The notes under the pieces are model-generated. The model searched no databases. It saw only the letters and a list, made by a program, of their open reading frames with translations, and was not told where the DNA came from. A DNA stretch of 64,000 bases, taken from the NCBI GenBank assembly GCA_021307315.1, contig JAJSPD010000044.1:124001-188000 (forward strand), in the 5' to 3' direction. This document shows, in pieces, positions 44,401-55,012 of the stretch. This stretch comes from Bisporella sp. PMI_857. Its lineage: Eukaryota > Ascomycota > Leotiomycetes > Helotiales > Helotiaceae. Positions within the stretch are counted from its first letter, which is position 1. Every line of letters begins with the position of its first letter. The translations under genes were made by a program, and so were the position numbers.

Positions 44401-46465
44401 CATCAGGAAGTTTCTCAACGATTCGATAGTCGAGATAGAGACTCTCGATGAAATGAAGGAGCTCATAGAGCGTCTCAAACTTTGCTGTGACCATCAATGG
44501 CTGGTTGAAGATGATACCTCCTCGCAGGAACAGATGTCCGATGCCTGGGTTGCAAAATATTGCGACAACTCTAGCACAAAATGCATTTTCTTATTTGAGT
44601 TGCTGGATTCTCTGCGGTTAGAAAAGGCACATGTTGTGATCTTTGTTCGCCCAGGGCGAATGCTACGTATTCTCGCTGCCTTTCTCAGATACCATAGTTT
44701 TGCAGTCACGCGTCCAGATGAGCCTGCAACGTCCGACATTGATCCTCTATTACAAATTACTCTACTCTCGACAAATTTGGATGAAGGTAATTTGACGATC
44801 CGTAATGCTACTCTTGTCGTTGCGTTCGATTCGAGTTTCGCAACATATAAGCTTCCACCTAACTTACGCATGGGCAATGGCGATCAGCAAGAACTGGTGC
44901 CCTTAATCCACCTTGTGGTCTCTCACTCGGCTGAACACTTGGAGCTTTGCTTCGATAAAGACTTCAGAGAGGTGGACCGCATCACGGGCATCATTCACGT
45001 ATTAAAGAATATTCGAGAGGAGTATGGGATTCTGTCGCCGGAATTTTATGGCCCAGACAAAGCAGGCAGAGCAGTAGCATCATTTACAGCGTCTAAAGGT
45101 TCTCAGCCCTGGCCACTTCTACCAATTGCCCTTATCGAGGAAGTTGATCAGCTAGACTTTGAATCGCTAATAGGTATTCCGTCTCAACCGTCTGGCTCGA
45201 CTACCCAAACTCACAATACTCAATCCCTAGGGAATAGTCCACGGCTCGGATATAAGAGAACTCTCGTAAGTTATATGTCTTCAATTACTGCTTTTCACAT
45301 GACCAATACCGCATAGATGACCGAGGATGAGTCCGACTGTCCTAAACGGCAGAGGATCGCTACGTCTAGCGGACAAACCGCAGAAACCTTCACAGCTCAT
45401 GGCAACCTAAATTCCTCAAATGGAGTCGTCAATGACGATAGTGTGGACCGGCATATGGCTGATCCTGATGATATTGTCGACGAAAAGGACGACATCTTAG
45501 CATCTTTGACTAAGAGAGTAAGATCGGTTCTTCTATTCGGTATTCGCGTGCAGCATCTAACTAAATTTCAGGTCAAACAATTGGAACTCCAGCTTCAGGA
45601 GAAAGAGGCCAGCGAAGCAGAGCTACTTGAGCAAAATCGCGAACTTCAATTGAGGTGCAATGAATATGACGCAAGCTTCGAACGAATCCAGCCCAAGTAC
45701 CAAGAAGCTCTCATAGAGCGTGCTGATGCAGACCATCAAATGAAATTAGCAGTCACGCGTGAGCAAAAGACCAATGAGAGGTACAACAAGGCCATCGCGG
45801 AGCTTAACAGCCTCCGAGAAGCCAAAGCAGTTGTCGAGGCTGAGTTGGCTACCGCGAACTCAGCCCTTGCCAACTCGACTGTTCCTGGCCTTGCCGAAAT
45901 GCAGAAGTTAAAAGATGATCTCGTTGTTGCCCAGAAACAGGCAGACGCTGCTCAAAGACGTGCAGACAGCCTCCAGGGAACCCTTAATTACACTCAGCAA
46001 AGCTACCAGACCGCCTCCAACGCCGCAGCCACAGCCACTTCCGAAGCAGCAGAGCTCAAAGAGGAGAAGAAAAAGCTCTCGCGCAGAGCTTCGGAAAACG
46101 CTGTACTTATCCATGAGATCAACAATGCATCGCAAGCGCAACAGTTGGCGGAGCGAATTGATCAGTTGGAAAAGGAGAAAGAGAGCGTGGAGCAGATGCT
46201 TGAACGCAAGATGGAGGAGTTGCGGAATCTTCAGAATGGAAGACGTGCCACAAGGGGCGCGAGCGTCCCAAGGAGTCCGCGCATGAGTACCATGAGCCCG
46301 AGAAGTGGCGTGGGTCGGGTCCTTGGAGGAAATAGTCGCGGTAATAGTCCCGCACCTGGGGAGGTCCAAGTCGGTGTAGGGCGCAGAGAGCAATTTGGGG
46401 ATGCATTGCTGTTTCCCAATGCTGGGCCGCAGGGGCGATGGCCAAATCATAATCATCTTTTCTAG
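41427..46465 (+). CDS. Chromodomain protein with HDA1-complex subunit 2/3 domain and coiled coil
   Basis: Seven exons give 1460 aa: 41427-41708, 41769-42191, 42248-42954, 43336-43637, 43692-45265, 45317-45517 and 45572-46465. Residues 57-105 are a chromodomain (FYAIKGIIREKK, YLLQWEDHP, NSWEPRENV). Cage aromatics are Tyr59 and Trp80, but the third position, three after Trp80, is His83 rather than Tyr or Phe. A long Ser/Gln-rich linker follows. Residues about 785-1040 match the class II HDAC complex subunit 2/3 domain (AHVVIFVRPGRMLRILAAFL, VVAFDSSF, HLVVSHSAEHLELCFD). After about 1164 a long coiled coil starts (KQLELQLQEKEASEAELLEQ). The arrangement suggests a heterochromatin adaptor that reads methylated histone H3 and recruits an Hda1/Clr3-type deacetylase, as in the Neurospora HCHC or fission-yeast SHREC systems. 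The 381-nt intron 3 is the weakest part of the model. Confidence 0.82.
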
Positions 46466-47787
46466 TCTCAGAGAGGCTAGATATCAAGATTGTACGGAGG
46501 AAAAGAAGCGGCGTTGGCATTAATATCCGGAAGCACATGCATAAGGATAAGCTGTTGTATTGTATAGGAGCGTCATAGTTGCTTTCCGTGCACCATAAAT
46601 AGATAGACAGCATAGCATAGAATACCACATTTTATGCAGAATCGTCAGAATGCCGGGACACACCCCGCTCGCTTCTTTCATGTGCGAGTATCTCTAAATA
46701 AGCGATTAATTATTCATATTCAAGGTTATTCAAGATCCCGAATTTTTATGCTGAATGGTCAGGCGAGAAAATTATACGCGAAATTATATGAGACATGACA
46801 AGACCGTGCGAAGAGGGTGTAACTATTTCCGAGATACAACTTTACAATTCCTAATGTATGAACTTCAATAACAGGTGATTGGCAGAGAGTCTCCTCAACC
46901 TTTCAGAATGTGTAATCTCCATCCTTTCATTCCCCTCATTTACGACAAAATTGTTAATTATTCATGACACTGATAAGAATATTCCACCTGAATGAGCATC
47001 CCGAGATCGCTAAATCAAAAGGTCCTACTAGACGTTCTGCCATATCGTAATATCTCAACTTCGGACGTAGATTTAAGCACGGTTGTTTCTTCCTCAACAC
47101 CCGTGGTCTCTTCCTCAGATACAAAAAGAGCATCCGGCGGCGACTTGAAGAGGAATGGCGCGGGAACGGTTGTTGTATTTCATATGTTCCTGGTGGAAGC
47201 CTCAAACTTTTTTGATGCAAGATATTAGCGGACCGAGAGAATGTTTTCCGCTCAAAATCGCCAGCCCAAGATTGCTCTCATTCAACCGCGGTACAGACGA
47301 ATTTCGCGGGGGGTTGATTCCTGACATGATCCGCCACCTACTTCCACTTCTCCCCCCCTAAGATATAAGGAATTTTGGTCAAGTCGAGTCAAAGAGCCTC
47401 AAGTGACCTTACAGCCGTCTTTTTGCAAGAACTCGATGGTTAAATGAAGTTTCTCTTTTGATAATACCGAGGAAACATAAAATTTCCTGCGTTCGCTAGG
47501 ATTGACGACGGGCGGGCATATAAAAGACCTGGGCAATAGATCATTCTCCCGTTCAACGTCTCAATTTATAGTGTTCTAGTCTGCGGTGGGAGATGAGGGG
47601 GGTAGCATGTGATGCAAGCAAATCAAAGTTACGTCATAGAGAGAAATCAATCAAGGGGGATGTTTGGATTTGTCTTCATTATCTTATGTAGACGCCCAGA
47701 GCAAGATCTTCATATGCATTCTTAGCATCCATGCCCCAATCCCATGATATCACGCCCAAAGCAAACAAGTCAACCCCTAAAGCACAC
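46466..47787. other. Convergent intergenic region, 1.3 kb
   Basis: It lies between the 3' ends of the chromodomain and ribosomal L4 genes. No credible ORF; a C-run precedes 47360. Nothing else is recognised. Confidence 0.45.
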
Positions 47788-49210
47788 TTAATCCTCGTGA
47801 AGCACCTTCGCGAACGGCGTCTTTGCAGCTCGCTCAGGCTTACCCGCGTCCAAACCCTTGGTGCCAATCTTGTCCTTCGAGTATCCGGCAGCATATGGGT
47901 TAAGACGGAGAAGGACCTGTTTGTTGTGGAGAGGGTTCTTCTTCTGGACACCAGCGCGCTTGGTTCTTGATCCACCCTTTGCGGCACGGATCACGCTCTG
48001 GATTTCGGAGGAGTTGATGAGACGGCCGACATCAGCTTGTGAGACGATAGGTTGTGGGAGGAGGAAATCCTTCTTTAGGGCAGATGGGACGGTAGTCGAG
48101 CCGTAGATAGTGTCGAGCGCTTTGAACGCAGCGGAGGTCCAGATGATGAAGCGACCAAGGTGTCCACCGGGTGCAAGCTGGAGGAGGTTCAGCGCAAAGA
48201 CAGAGGAGGTCTCAACACCAGCGATGTTGCGGAAAGCACGGGAAAGCTCCTGGCCATCCACCTCTGGGTCGTAAATGACGAGTGGTCCGCGGCGTTGGCG
48301 GTGACGGCGGCCACGAAGCTTACCCTTACCGGCACGAAGCTTGCGGGACTTCTTGACTTTCTCGATATCAGCTGCAGCGCCAACGGACTTCAGGAGGCCG
48401 AGAGCGGCGGATGTGCGTGCAATAGCGGCACCGGAGAACACCTCAGAGTTGATGACCAGGGGAACCTCTGGGACGGAGGAAACTTGGTGGCCACGGGCGA
48501 GGAGAAGAGCAGGGACGGCAGATGCAGCAAGGGCGGAGACGGTTGCGAAGCGCCTGAAATTGAGGTTAGTATGGTAAGTTGTTGCTTGAGAAGCCGAGGA
48601 AGCTCACTTCTGTCCAAGGTTGATCTTTTGGTGCCACTTGCGCCAGACCTTGGTGGGAGCGAACATGCGACCAGATCTGCACATGTTACCGAAAGCAGCC
48701 TGGCCAGCACGATGGGTTCCTCCTCCAGAAACACGGGGAATACGTGCAACAGCACGACCTGCAATTGATCCATTAGCCATTGCTCCTCATGCGTCTTTTT
48801 CCATAGACTAGTGCCATCACTTCAATCTTGTAGATTTCCATCCTGTGTAATTCGAAGGGGAGGTAGGTGTACTGACCAGTGCCCCAGGATTCAGCAGAGG
48901 TTTGGTGACCAGCCTTCTCGCTCACGGCATATGGTTGACGCTTGTTCTTCGCAACACCAGTGTGAACGGTCTGAACGATATCTGGGCGGATAGGCGAGGT
49001 GAAAACCTGTTGAAAATGCCATCAGCTCTAGTTCCCAAAGCTCTTATCTTCCTCTTCACGAATCCATTTCGCAAAATCCCACCAGCAAAATATCTCCTCC
49101 CACATGTCAAAACTTTTCTTATGCGGGCATCGTACCTTTGGGAGAGGGTGGCTTGAGCCGCTGGCAGAGCCATCTGCGGAGAGGATCGAGACAGTTGGTC
49201 TGGAGGCCAT
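47788..49210 (-). CDS. RPL4: 60S ribosomal protein L4 (uL4)
   Basis: Exons 49210-49136, 49006-48877, 48758-48608 and 48553-47788 encode 373 aa; introns are 129, 118 and 54 nt. The N-terminal exon reads [14 protein letters not shown]. Exon 2 has [17 protein letters not shown] and [17 protein letters not shown]. Exon 3 carries the universally conserved [20 protein letters not shown], the extended loop that lines the nascent-peptide exit tunnel, and [20 protein letters not shown]. Exon 4 has [20 protein letters not shown] and the eukaryotic C-terminal extension that contacts other subunits. Three introns crowded at the 5' end are typical of fungal ribosomal-protein genes. Length agrees with fungal uL4 (about 360-370 aa). 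Nothing unusual in the protein. Confidence 0.97.
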
Positions 49211-49846
49211 CTCGAAGGTGGTTGTCGTAGATTGTCGTGGATTGTCGATTTTCGAGAGGTCGTTGATTTCGACCAAAAAGTTACATTTCTGAATTAACAG
49301 TGGTGGGTGGGCTAGGCGCCTTTCGGTTAGCGCTTTTGGCGACCGCACAGACCACCATGGTGACACGTGACTAAACTAGTCTGGGGCTTCGAAGGTCGAA
49401 AGACCTTTTAACTTTATGATTCTTGTAATGCGGATTTCCCTGTTGATAGAGAAGCGAATTGAAAATGGTTCATGGTTGCCTACCAGGTTCTTGCAATGGC
49501 CATTTTTATGCTGGATTCGGTACCAGAACCTTGATTTTTGTGTAGTATCGAGGAAGATGATTATGTTATCTTTTCCACTACTTCACAAGCGAGTCGATTG
49601 AGAGGTCGTCCCGTTTACCATTGCAAAAGTCGCATGTCAAATTTCTCGGCCAGGGCATATCAAGAGTGCAAGAAGTATGACATTAGGATTCTCCAAAGAT
49701 AAATATCACTCGTATCGCTACATCATTATGCATCCCATATCCTCGTGATGCGATTTCATAAGCCCAAGGTATATCCAGTTAGTCCAAACACCGCCCAATG
49801 CCGAAAAATATCAAAACAAGTTCAAGCTCCCTTCCTTTGTCATCAC
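49211..49846. other. Promoter region of ribosomal L4 and 3' end of the Ser-rich gene
   Basis: About 640 bp between two minus-strand genes: the L4 promoter and leader at the left end, and the downstream gene's 3' flank at the right. One CACGTG lies at 49364-49369. Confidence 0.45.
49364..49369. promoter_or_regulatory. CACGTG E-box in the L4 promoter
   Basis: A perfect CACGTG stands about 155 bp upstream of the L4 start codon, within TGACACGTGAC. The site type is bound by Cbf1-like bHLH proteins, which have been reported at ribosomal-protein promoters in several fungi. The role here is inferred. Confidence 0.35.
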
Positions 49847-51163
49847 TCATCCTAAGTACCTATCACGTCCCCTAATGCTCTTCCTCCTCGCCAAACCCTT
49901 CATCCCCAAACTCATACTTCGATCCTTAGTCTTACCCAAAGCGAATAGCGGTGCCGCCGTCCCTTTCTGTGCCCCATTCACAATATCCTCGTACCCAATT
50001 CTTTCTCTCATGACCGGTGTCGTCGCCGCTCTATCCCTTCCCTTCCACCCTTCATTTGTCTCTTCTTTGATCTCGGGAAACGCCTCCATCTGACTCAAGT
50101 CTAACTTCGATGAGTTATTTTGTTGTAGTATAACACCACCTGTATAAGCCCGTTGCATCCCCTGCATGCTTCCTTTCTTTGCCCTAGATAATGTTCGTGT
50201 GAAGCCCGTCTTCCACGCTGCGGCTGCCATGCTGATTGGTGTCTTTGGGGTTTTTGGTGTAACAGGAGTTTGTGCATGGTCGTTTGAGGTCGATGGGGAA
50301 GAGGGAGGAGACTTGGCGTAGGGGTCAGAGGTGAGGAAAGCGTGTTTAGTGGTCGTGGCTAATGATGAGAGGTTGGATGCCAGGCGGGAGGATTTCCGTG
50401 GCGGATGAGAGGGAACGGTTGAGGGTTCGGCGGACGTAGTTTGGGAGCGAGATATGCTAGAGCGTGAAGTGCTCGATGTAGATATGGTGGAAGAGATGGA
50501 GAGACGTTGGGTGGCAGATGTCGTGTTGATGTTTAGTGGTGAGGGACGGCGTGCTGGAGGAAGAGGTGAGCTGTCCCTGCTTGGCTGAGGTATGCTCCGT
50601 ATGCTTGAAGGTCTTTTCTCTTTTAGTGGTGTCGTTGGACGAATGTTGATAATTTGTGGTCTGCCGACTGTGACGAAGGATACCACCCTCGCCGTGTCCT
50701 CTTGAGATTTCCTGCTCGAGCCTCTAGATGAAGGAGGACTTCCAGCTTCTATACCAACCTCAGGTGAAGACTCAAACTCAACCAATGAGTCCATATCATC
50801 ATAGTCATCCGAGAATGAGGCATCTTCCTCGCTAGACAGATATAGCTCATGCGGATCTGCCATCTGTATCTTCTGCTCAACCTCCTTCGCCTTCGAACCA
50901 TCCAGGCTCTTCATCTCCACCATCTTTGCCTCAAAAATCCTGGATGCTCTCTTCTCGCTTCTAGCTGGTATAACCGGTATGATCTTCCTTGGCCGTCCAC
51001 GTCCTAAGATCGAGCCCTCCATATCGCTTTCCAGAAAGTCGTCACTTAAGCTCCCTAAGCTCTCGCTGCTAGACCTGGGTAGCTTCGCACGCTGGTGGTC
51101 TTGTACTTGAACGGTGGTGGATTCCTGATCCTGTCCCGAAGGGACCACACTGATGAGTGGCAT
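49847..51163 (-). CDS. Ser/Pro-rich protein of unknown function
   Basis: A single exon gives 438 aa if translation starts at the first ATG, 51163 (MPLISVVPSGQDQ). The frame stays open upstream to 51439 but has no ATG there. I do not recognise a domain. Residues 20-60 carry SSSESLGSLSDDFLE and GRGRPRKIIPVIPARSEKRA; the GRGRPRK string resembles an AT-hook (GRP core), so DNA binding is possible but unproven. An acidic patch (SSEEDASFSDDYDDMD) follows, then long Ser/Thr/Pro-rich disorder with TPVTPKTPKTPISM phosphosite-like repeats. The C-terminus is more ordered: AAAAWKTGFTRTLSRAKKGS, ERIGYEDIVNGAQKGT and a basic end. Such conserved C-terminal blocks after disorder are common in fungal-specific proteins. 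A long leader with CA/TG repeats lies upstream. Confidence 0.7.
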   Translation of the reverse strand: MPLISVVPSGQDQESTTVQVQDHQRAKLPRSSSESLGSLSDDFLESDMEGSILGRGRPRKIIPVIPARSEKRASRIFEAKMVEMKSLDGSKAKEVEQKIQMADPHELYLSSEEDASFSDDYDDMDSLVEFESSPEVGIEAGSPPSSRGSSRKSQEDTARVVSFVTVGRPQIINIRPTTPLKEKRPSSIRSIPQPSRDSSPLPPARRPSPLNINTTSATQRLSISSTISTSSTSRSSISRSQTTSAEPSTVPSHPPRKSSRLASNLSSLATTTKHAFLTSDPYAKSPPSSPSTSNDHAQTPVTPKTPKTPISMAAAAWKTGFTRTLSRAKKGSMQGMQRAYTGGVILQQNNSSKLDLSQMEAFPEIKEETNEGWKGRDRAATTPVMRERIGYEDIVNGAQKGTAAPLFALGKTKDRSMSLGMKGLARRKSIRGRDRYLG

Positions 51164-51764
51164 TGTTCGATAGTAAGAATAGATAAATTGCCCTTCTTTT
51201 TGCTCTGTATGAAACCTATCGATTGTATTGTTATCGATCCTGTAATCTCCCTTTTTGTTGTCGTCCTGGTCGCTTCCTTGCGCTTCCAATATCCTACTTC
51301 CCCACACTGGTCTTCGAGGGGATGATAGTACCACTGTATAGAAACTCAAGGGCAAGACGTCCACGTCAACCCTTACAAGATCCACGGAGGTAGATTGGGA
51401 AGTTACTCTTTCTGGTCCCCGGGTGAATTGTACCTGCAACTAGAGAACAGACTAAACTTTCCCAGCAATCTGGAATGCAGCGGATATATGAGGTCCGCAA
51501 CTGAGGTTCCGGAAGTGCCAGGGGGGAGGCGAGGAGGTGATGGGATTTTTGTTTCAAGTTAAAACGCCGTAGGCCTTGCCGACGAAACGGAGATCAATGC
51601 AACGCAAGAAGCAAAAGTAATATTAAAACAAGGGATTCGACAGCAGAATCGAAAAAAAGGAGAAGAGAGAATGAGGAAGGAGGGCAGTATAAGAATGTAC
51701 AAGAACGGGAGAAGATCCGTTGCGCCTGGGAATGGGAAGTCAGAAGTGTGTGTCTGATTGACAG

Positions 51765-51780
51765 GTACACACACACACAC
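51765..51780. repeat. (AC)n microsatellite
   Basis: About eight uninterrupted AC units in GGTACACACACACACACATC on the plus strand. Likely variable between strains. Confidence 0.8.
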
Positions 51781-52268
51781 ATCTACAGCACGACCACCAC
51801 ATTTCTGAAGGATGATCGTGCCGGTCCTGCATTCCAAGGTGGCGGCAGCTGGCAAAAGCTTTTTTTTCATCATTTGCTGCATGCTCTGCATCATCACCTA
51901 CATTTCTGTCGCTCGTAGCGGTGGCTTGAATCCCTCCAATCCTCGAATCGTAGGGCAGAGTTCATGATTCTGGCTGTTACAAGTTAAAAAATAAAGGGCC
52001 AGGCCAGTATTCTGCCTCCCACCAATCAAGCTGAGCTTGCCAAGGTGGGGAGATAAGCCTCTGATTGGCGGTACAGCTTTTTGACGTGGTGTCTGCCAAG
52101 CCTCTTCTAATCCCTTCACGTCCTCTATTCCGCTCCGCCTATTCAAGATCTTGCCATCCTCCAATCATGATTGGGCCGTCGCATCTCAGCCTGACACTCC
52201 CCAGCTGGACCCCGTCCGTCCATCAATCCGCTTCACCCTGTGTGCGTGTTCAGGCTGTGCTTGTATGG

Positions 52269-52288
52269 TTGTGTGTGTGTGTGTGTGT
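52269..52288. repeat. (GT)n microsatellite
   Basis: About nine uninterrupted GT units follow TATGGTT, with a TTTGAGTGTTTGAG tail. It lies about 490 bp from the (AC)n run and is its complement in the same strand. Confidence 0.8.
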
Positions 52289-53795
52289 TTGAGTGTTTGA
52301 GATAGATAGGATGAACAGCCTTCGAACATGGAACTCCCCATCAGGAGCCGCCCATCCCTGGGGTTCCACGAACTACGATCCTCAGATCCTCATTTCATCC
52401 CTTCTTTTTAAACCCTCGTGAGGAGTACTCTAACAGTATGATCGTCGCTTGGGGCTAATGTGTTTCTATTGTACTTCCCCCCACCACCATCAGAAGCCAA
52501 ACACTTGTCTCGAAGCTATGGCGATACGCAATAACATCGTTCTCCAGCGGTGTGGACGCGATTAGCACGCTAACAACGGTCCTGCAGAAACCGCTTCTGC
52601 ATCAGGTATGTCTGCTTTCACCGCTGTCTTCCCTTGGCTCTATTTTCTCTTTGGACAGGCTGACAGCTAGCTCATCGGAGTAAACTAAGATTCTGTTTCA
52701 GCACTCTCCTCACGCACCCTTAAGAGTGAGCCTAAGCAGCCTTCCCTTCTCTTCATCCCGTCGCACGACTACGGTAAGGTAGAATCGCCATTTTTCCAAG
52801 CTCACATCCCCAATCATTCCCACATGGTTCCAAAGTCAATCCTATACTTGGTAGTTCCTATGTCACACCACCCAAAATCCTGGATCAGATCCCCCTGCCT
52901 CACCCGCTGGTGATCCCTCTCGTCATTGTGCATCGCGACCAACCTTTTTCTTGGGCGGTCTATATCTCTCGAGTCTTTACATTTTTACACTCATAACCCC
53001 CACGTCTCCGGATCTAATCTAACTTCCTGTTCCTATTCCCATTCCTAAAAATTGCAGCCTCATCCTAAAGGAAGTGGTCCTCGACGTCACATAGGTCATA
53101 CAAAAACCATAACTTTCCCCTCAGATTCAAATAATGATGCCACAAAGTCATCATGGAATTCACAATTAAGCAAGAAACAGTTGCTTCTTGCCAAGTAAAA
53201 ACTGAAACGTCGCACGAGCCACAGGGGGACACCGCCTCCATCAAGAGCTGGACCACCTGTGGCTGTAGATTACTTAATTCAGCTACACGCCATTAAACGA
53301 GCTGAAAATTATTATTAATGAAGCTCAAGGGCCACACACCATCAACAGTATATCACTTGTCACTTGTGATAAGAAGTCAGACCTAGCTGAAATGCGCTTT
53401 TCAGCAGGCGTTTAGGAAAAAGCCTTGCAACCACTATAACTCGCGTCTAATTAAGGGAGAGGATTCTGACGTGCCAACACATACTCAGCACTTCCATTCT
53501 ATTACACTATCAACACATGTCCTTATACCCTTTGAAAGACTAAACGCACGCCGATGCCCGCCAGACCATCCTGCCCCATCTCTACCGTCTCTATTACAAA
53601 AGGAAAACCTCGAGAAATATGCTTTTGACCCATGCTCATTAAAATGATAAGGGACTTGGAATGGGCCTCCCAAACCCAATACATCGCCATTCCGAGCCAA
53701 ACGTACATGTACACAGAAGGGGAATTCTTATTCGCATTATTTGGTGGTTTCATAAAGTCACCATCAGTCACAGCCTTGAGACGACGTTAGAACCA

Positions 53796-55012
53796 TTAAG
53801 CCTTGCGCGACCGGGTAACTGGGCGACTTGGAGTTGCTGAGGTCTGTCCGTTTGTCTTCTCCGTCAATCCAGAGTTAATCTTGCCATTGGTGAGAGCTGC
53901 AACATCGGGGATTTGGGCATCCTTCAAGGAGCGGGCGGCTTTGCGTCCAGTTGGTCTCTTTCCATCCTTCTTGTATGTGGCAATGTAAAATGAGATGAAC
54001 AAGAGAAGGTAGGAGCTGAGTATACCGATTCCAGAGAAGGCTGCAAATTCCTCACCGTCGCAGTGGCCCGCATTTGGCATCCAAGGGAAATATGTAGAAG
54101 TGAAGTAGGTGTAAGAAGCGAAGTAGACAAAGCCTATAAATTCCGCGTTAGCAGTGAACAATGCAGGAATTTTGAATATTTCGAAACTAGAGGTTTATAC
54201 ATACCAAGGTCAATAACGAACTGGATGATTTGAAGACGCGTGATCCACTCCTTCCACCAGATGCGAATGCCGCGCGCACTCTGGAAATAATACCAGTACA
54301 TGATGACGTGGACTGTAAGATTAAGCGTGATTGGAACCCATGAGACCGGGGTCAACCCAATAAGTTGGGTGTAGCATAGGAGGGCAGTCGCACCATGGTG
54401 ATAACAGTGGAGGAAGGCTAGGGATAGAATTAGCTGAAGATGCATGAGAACATTCATGTGATTTACGTACTCAATGGCTTCTTCTTCAAGACCAAAAAGA
54501 CGGTGTCAAGCAGCTCAAGATACTTGGTAAGGTAGTTCATCTAAAACTTGCGTAAGCAGCTATCATTCAAGTTTTCTACGGTGTGCAGCACATACATAGT
54601 ACAGGATGACCAAGGGTGGTGTCCATCCTCCGTCGGCGTCGCAGATGGCATGGAAGATACCATGATTGTAGACAGTAGGTACTAGTTGCTCAATAAAGAG
54701 AACCAGTAGGATAAAGCTGATGGCAGTCAGGTAGAAATTATGGATCATAAACGGGAGGTTCAGTTTAAAGGCCGGTCTGTTCCGCATCAATTCCCGTCCG
54801 CCAAAAATCACCACATAGTATAGCAGAATCGTTAAGCCGCTCTCCTTCAGCGTTGATAACGCCGTAACTCGAGGCTGGAAGTTGAAGTTCTGTGGGTGGT
54901 ATCCGAGAACTGCTGTGTATGCCGTATCAAAGATGGGCCATAGCTGGACGCCGAAAGGCCTTTCAATCGTTGGCAGAGGCACAGTTTTGAGGATATCGAT
55001 GTTGGACGACAT
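53796..55012 (-). CDS. Fatty-acid elongase, ELO family
   Basis: Four exons, 55012-54596, 54540-54471, 54417-54205 and 54133-53796, encode 345 aa; introns are 55, 53, 71 nt. The start [20 protein letters not shown] is preferred to upstream in-frame extension because it gives the usual fungal ELO start. The condensing-enzyme signature is complete: [16 protein letters not shown], the histidine box HCYHHG (HxxHH at residues 166-170), [18 protein letters not shown] and the last helix [17 protein letters not shown]. Several hydrophobic helices make it a seven-span ER membrane protein. ELO enzymes condense malonyl-CoA with long acyl-CoA in the first step of very-long-chain fatty-acid elongation, feeding sphingolipids. 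The cytosolic tail is basic ([15 protein letters not shown]) and ends TRSRKA; this may serve ER retrieval. ELO2 or ELO3 type cannot be chosen here. Confidence 0.93.

Larger units (their letters stand above)
51164..53795. other. Long intergenic region with CA/TG microsatellites
   Basis: About 2.6 kb upstream of the Ser-rich gene and downstream of the elongase. It contains an (AC)n run near 51765-51780 and a (GT)n run near 52269-52288, in opposite orientation. The zone 52490-53060 is rich in pyrimidines and looks like untranslated or promoter DNA. No coding exon recognised. Confidence 0.45.

Noticed and set aside
45908..46456. 182-codon minus-strand ORF under the chromodomain gene
   Set aside because: It lies wholly antisense to the coiled-coil exon; its Leu/Phe-rich text is the expected shadow of Glu/Lys/Arg codons.
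6031..46465. Several chromatin and DNA-repair genes (XPB, BRCT, CAF-1, chromodomain) read as a functional cluster
   Set aside because: They are interspersed with unrelated core genes in mixed orientation. Chance proximity is the simpler explanation.
48160..48768. 202-codon plus-strand ORF under ribosomal L4
   Set aside because: It is the complement of conserved L4 exons and has no family signature.
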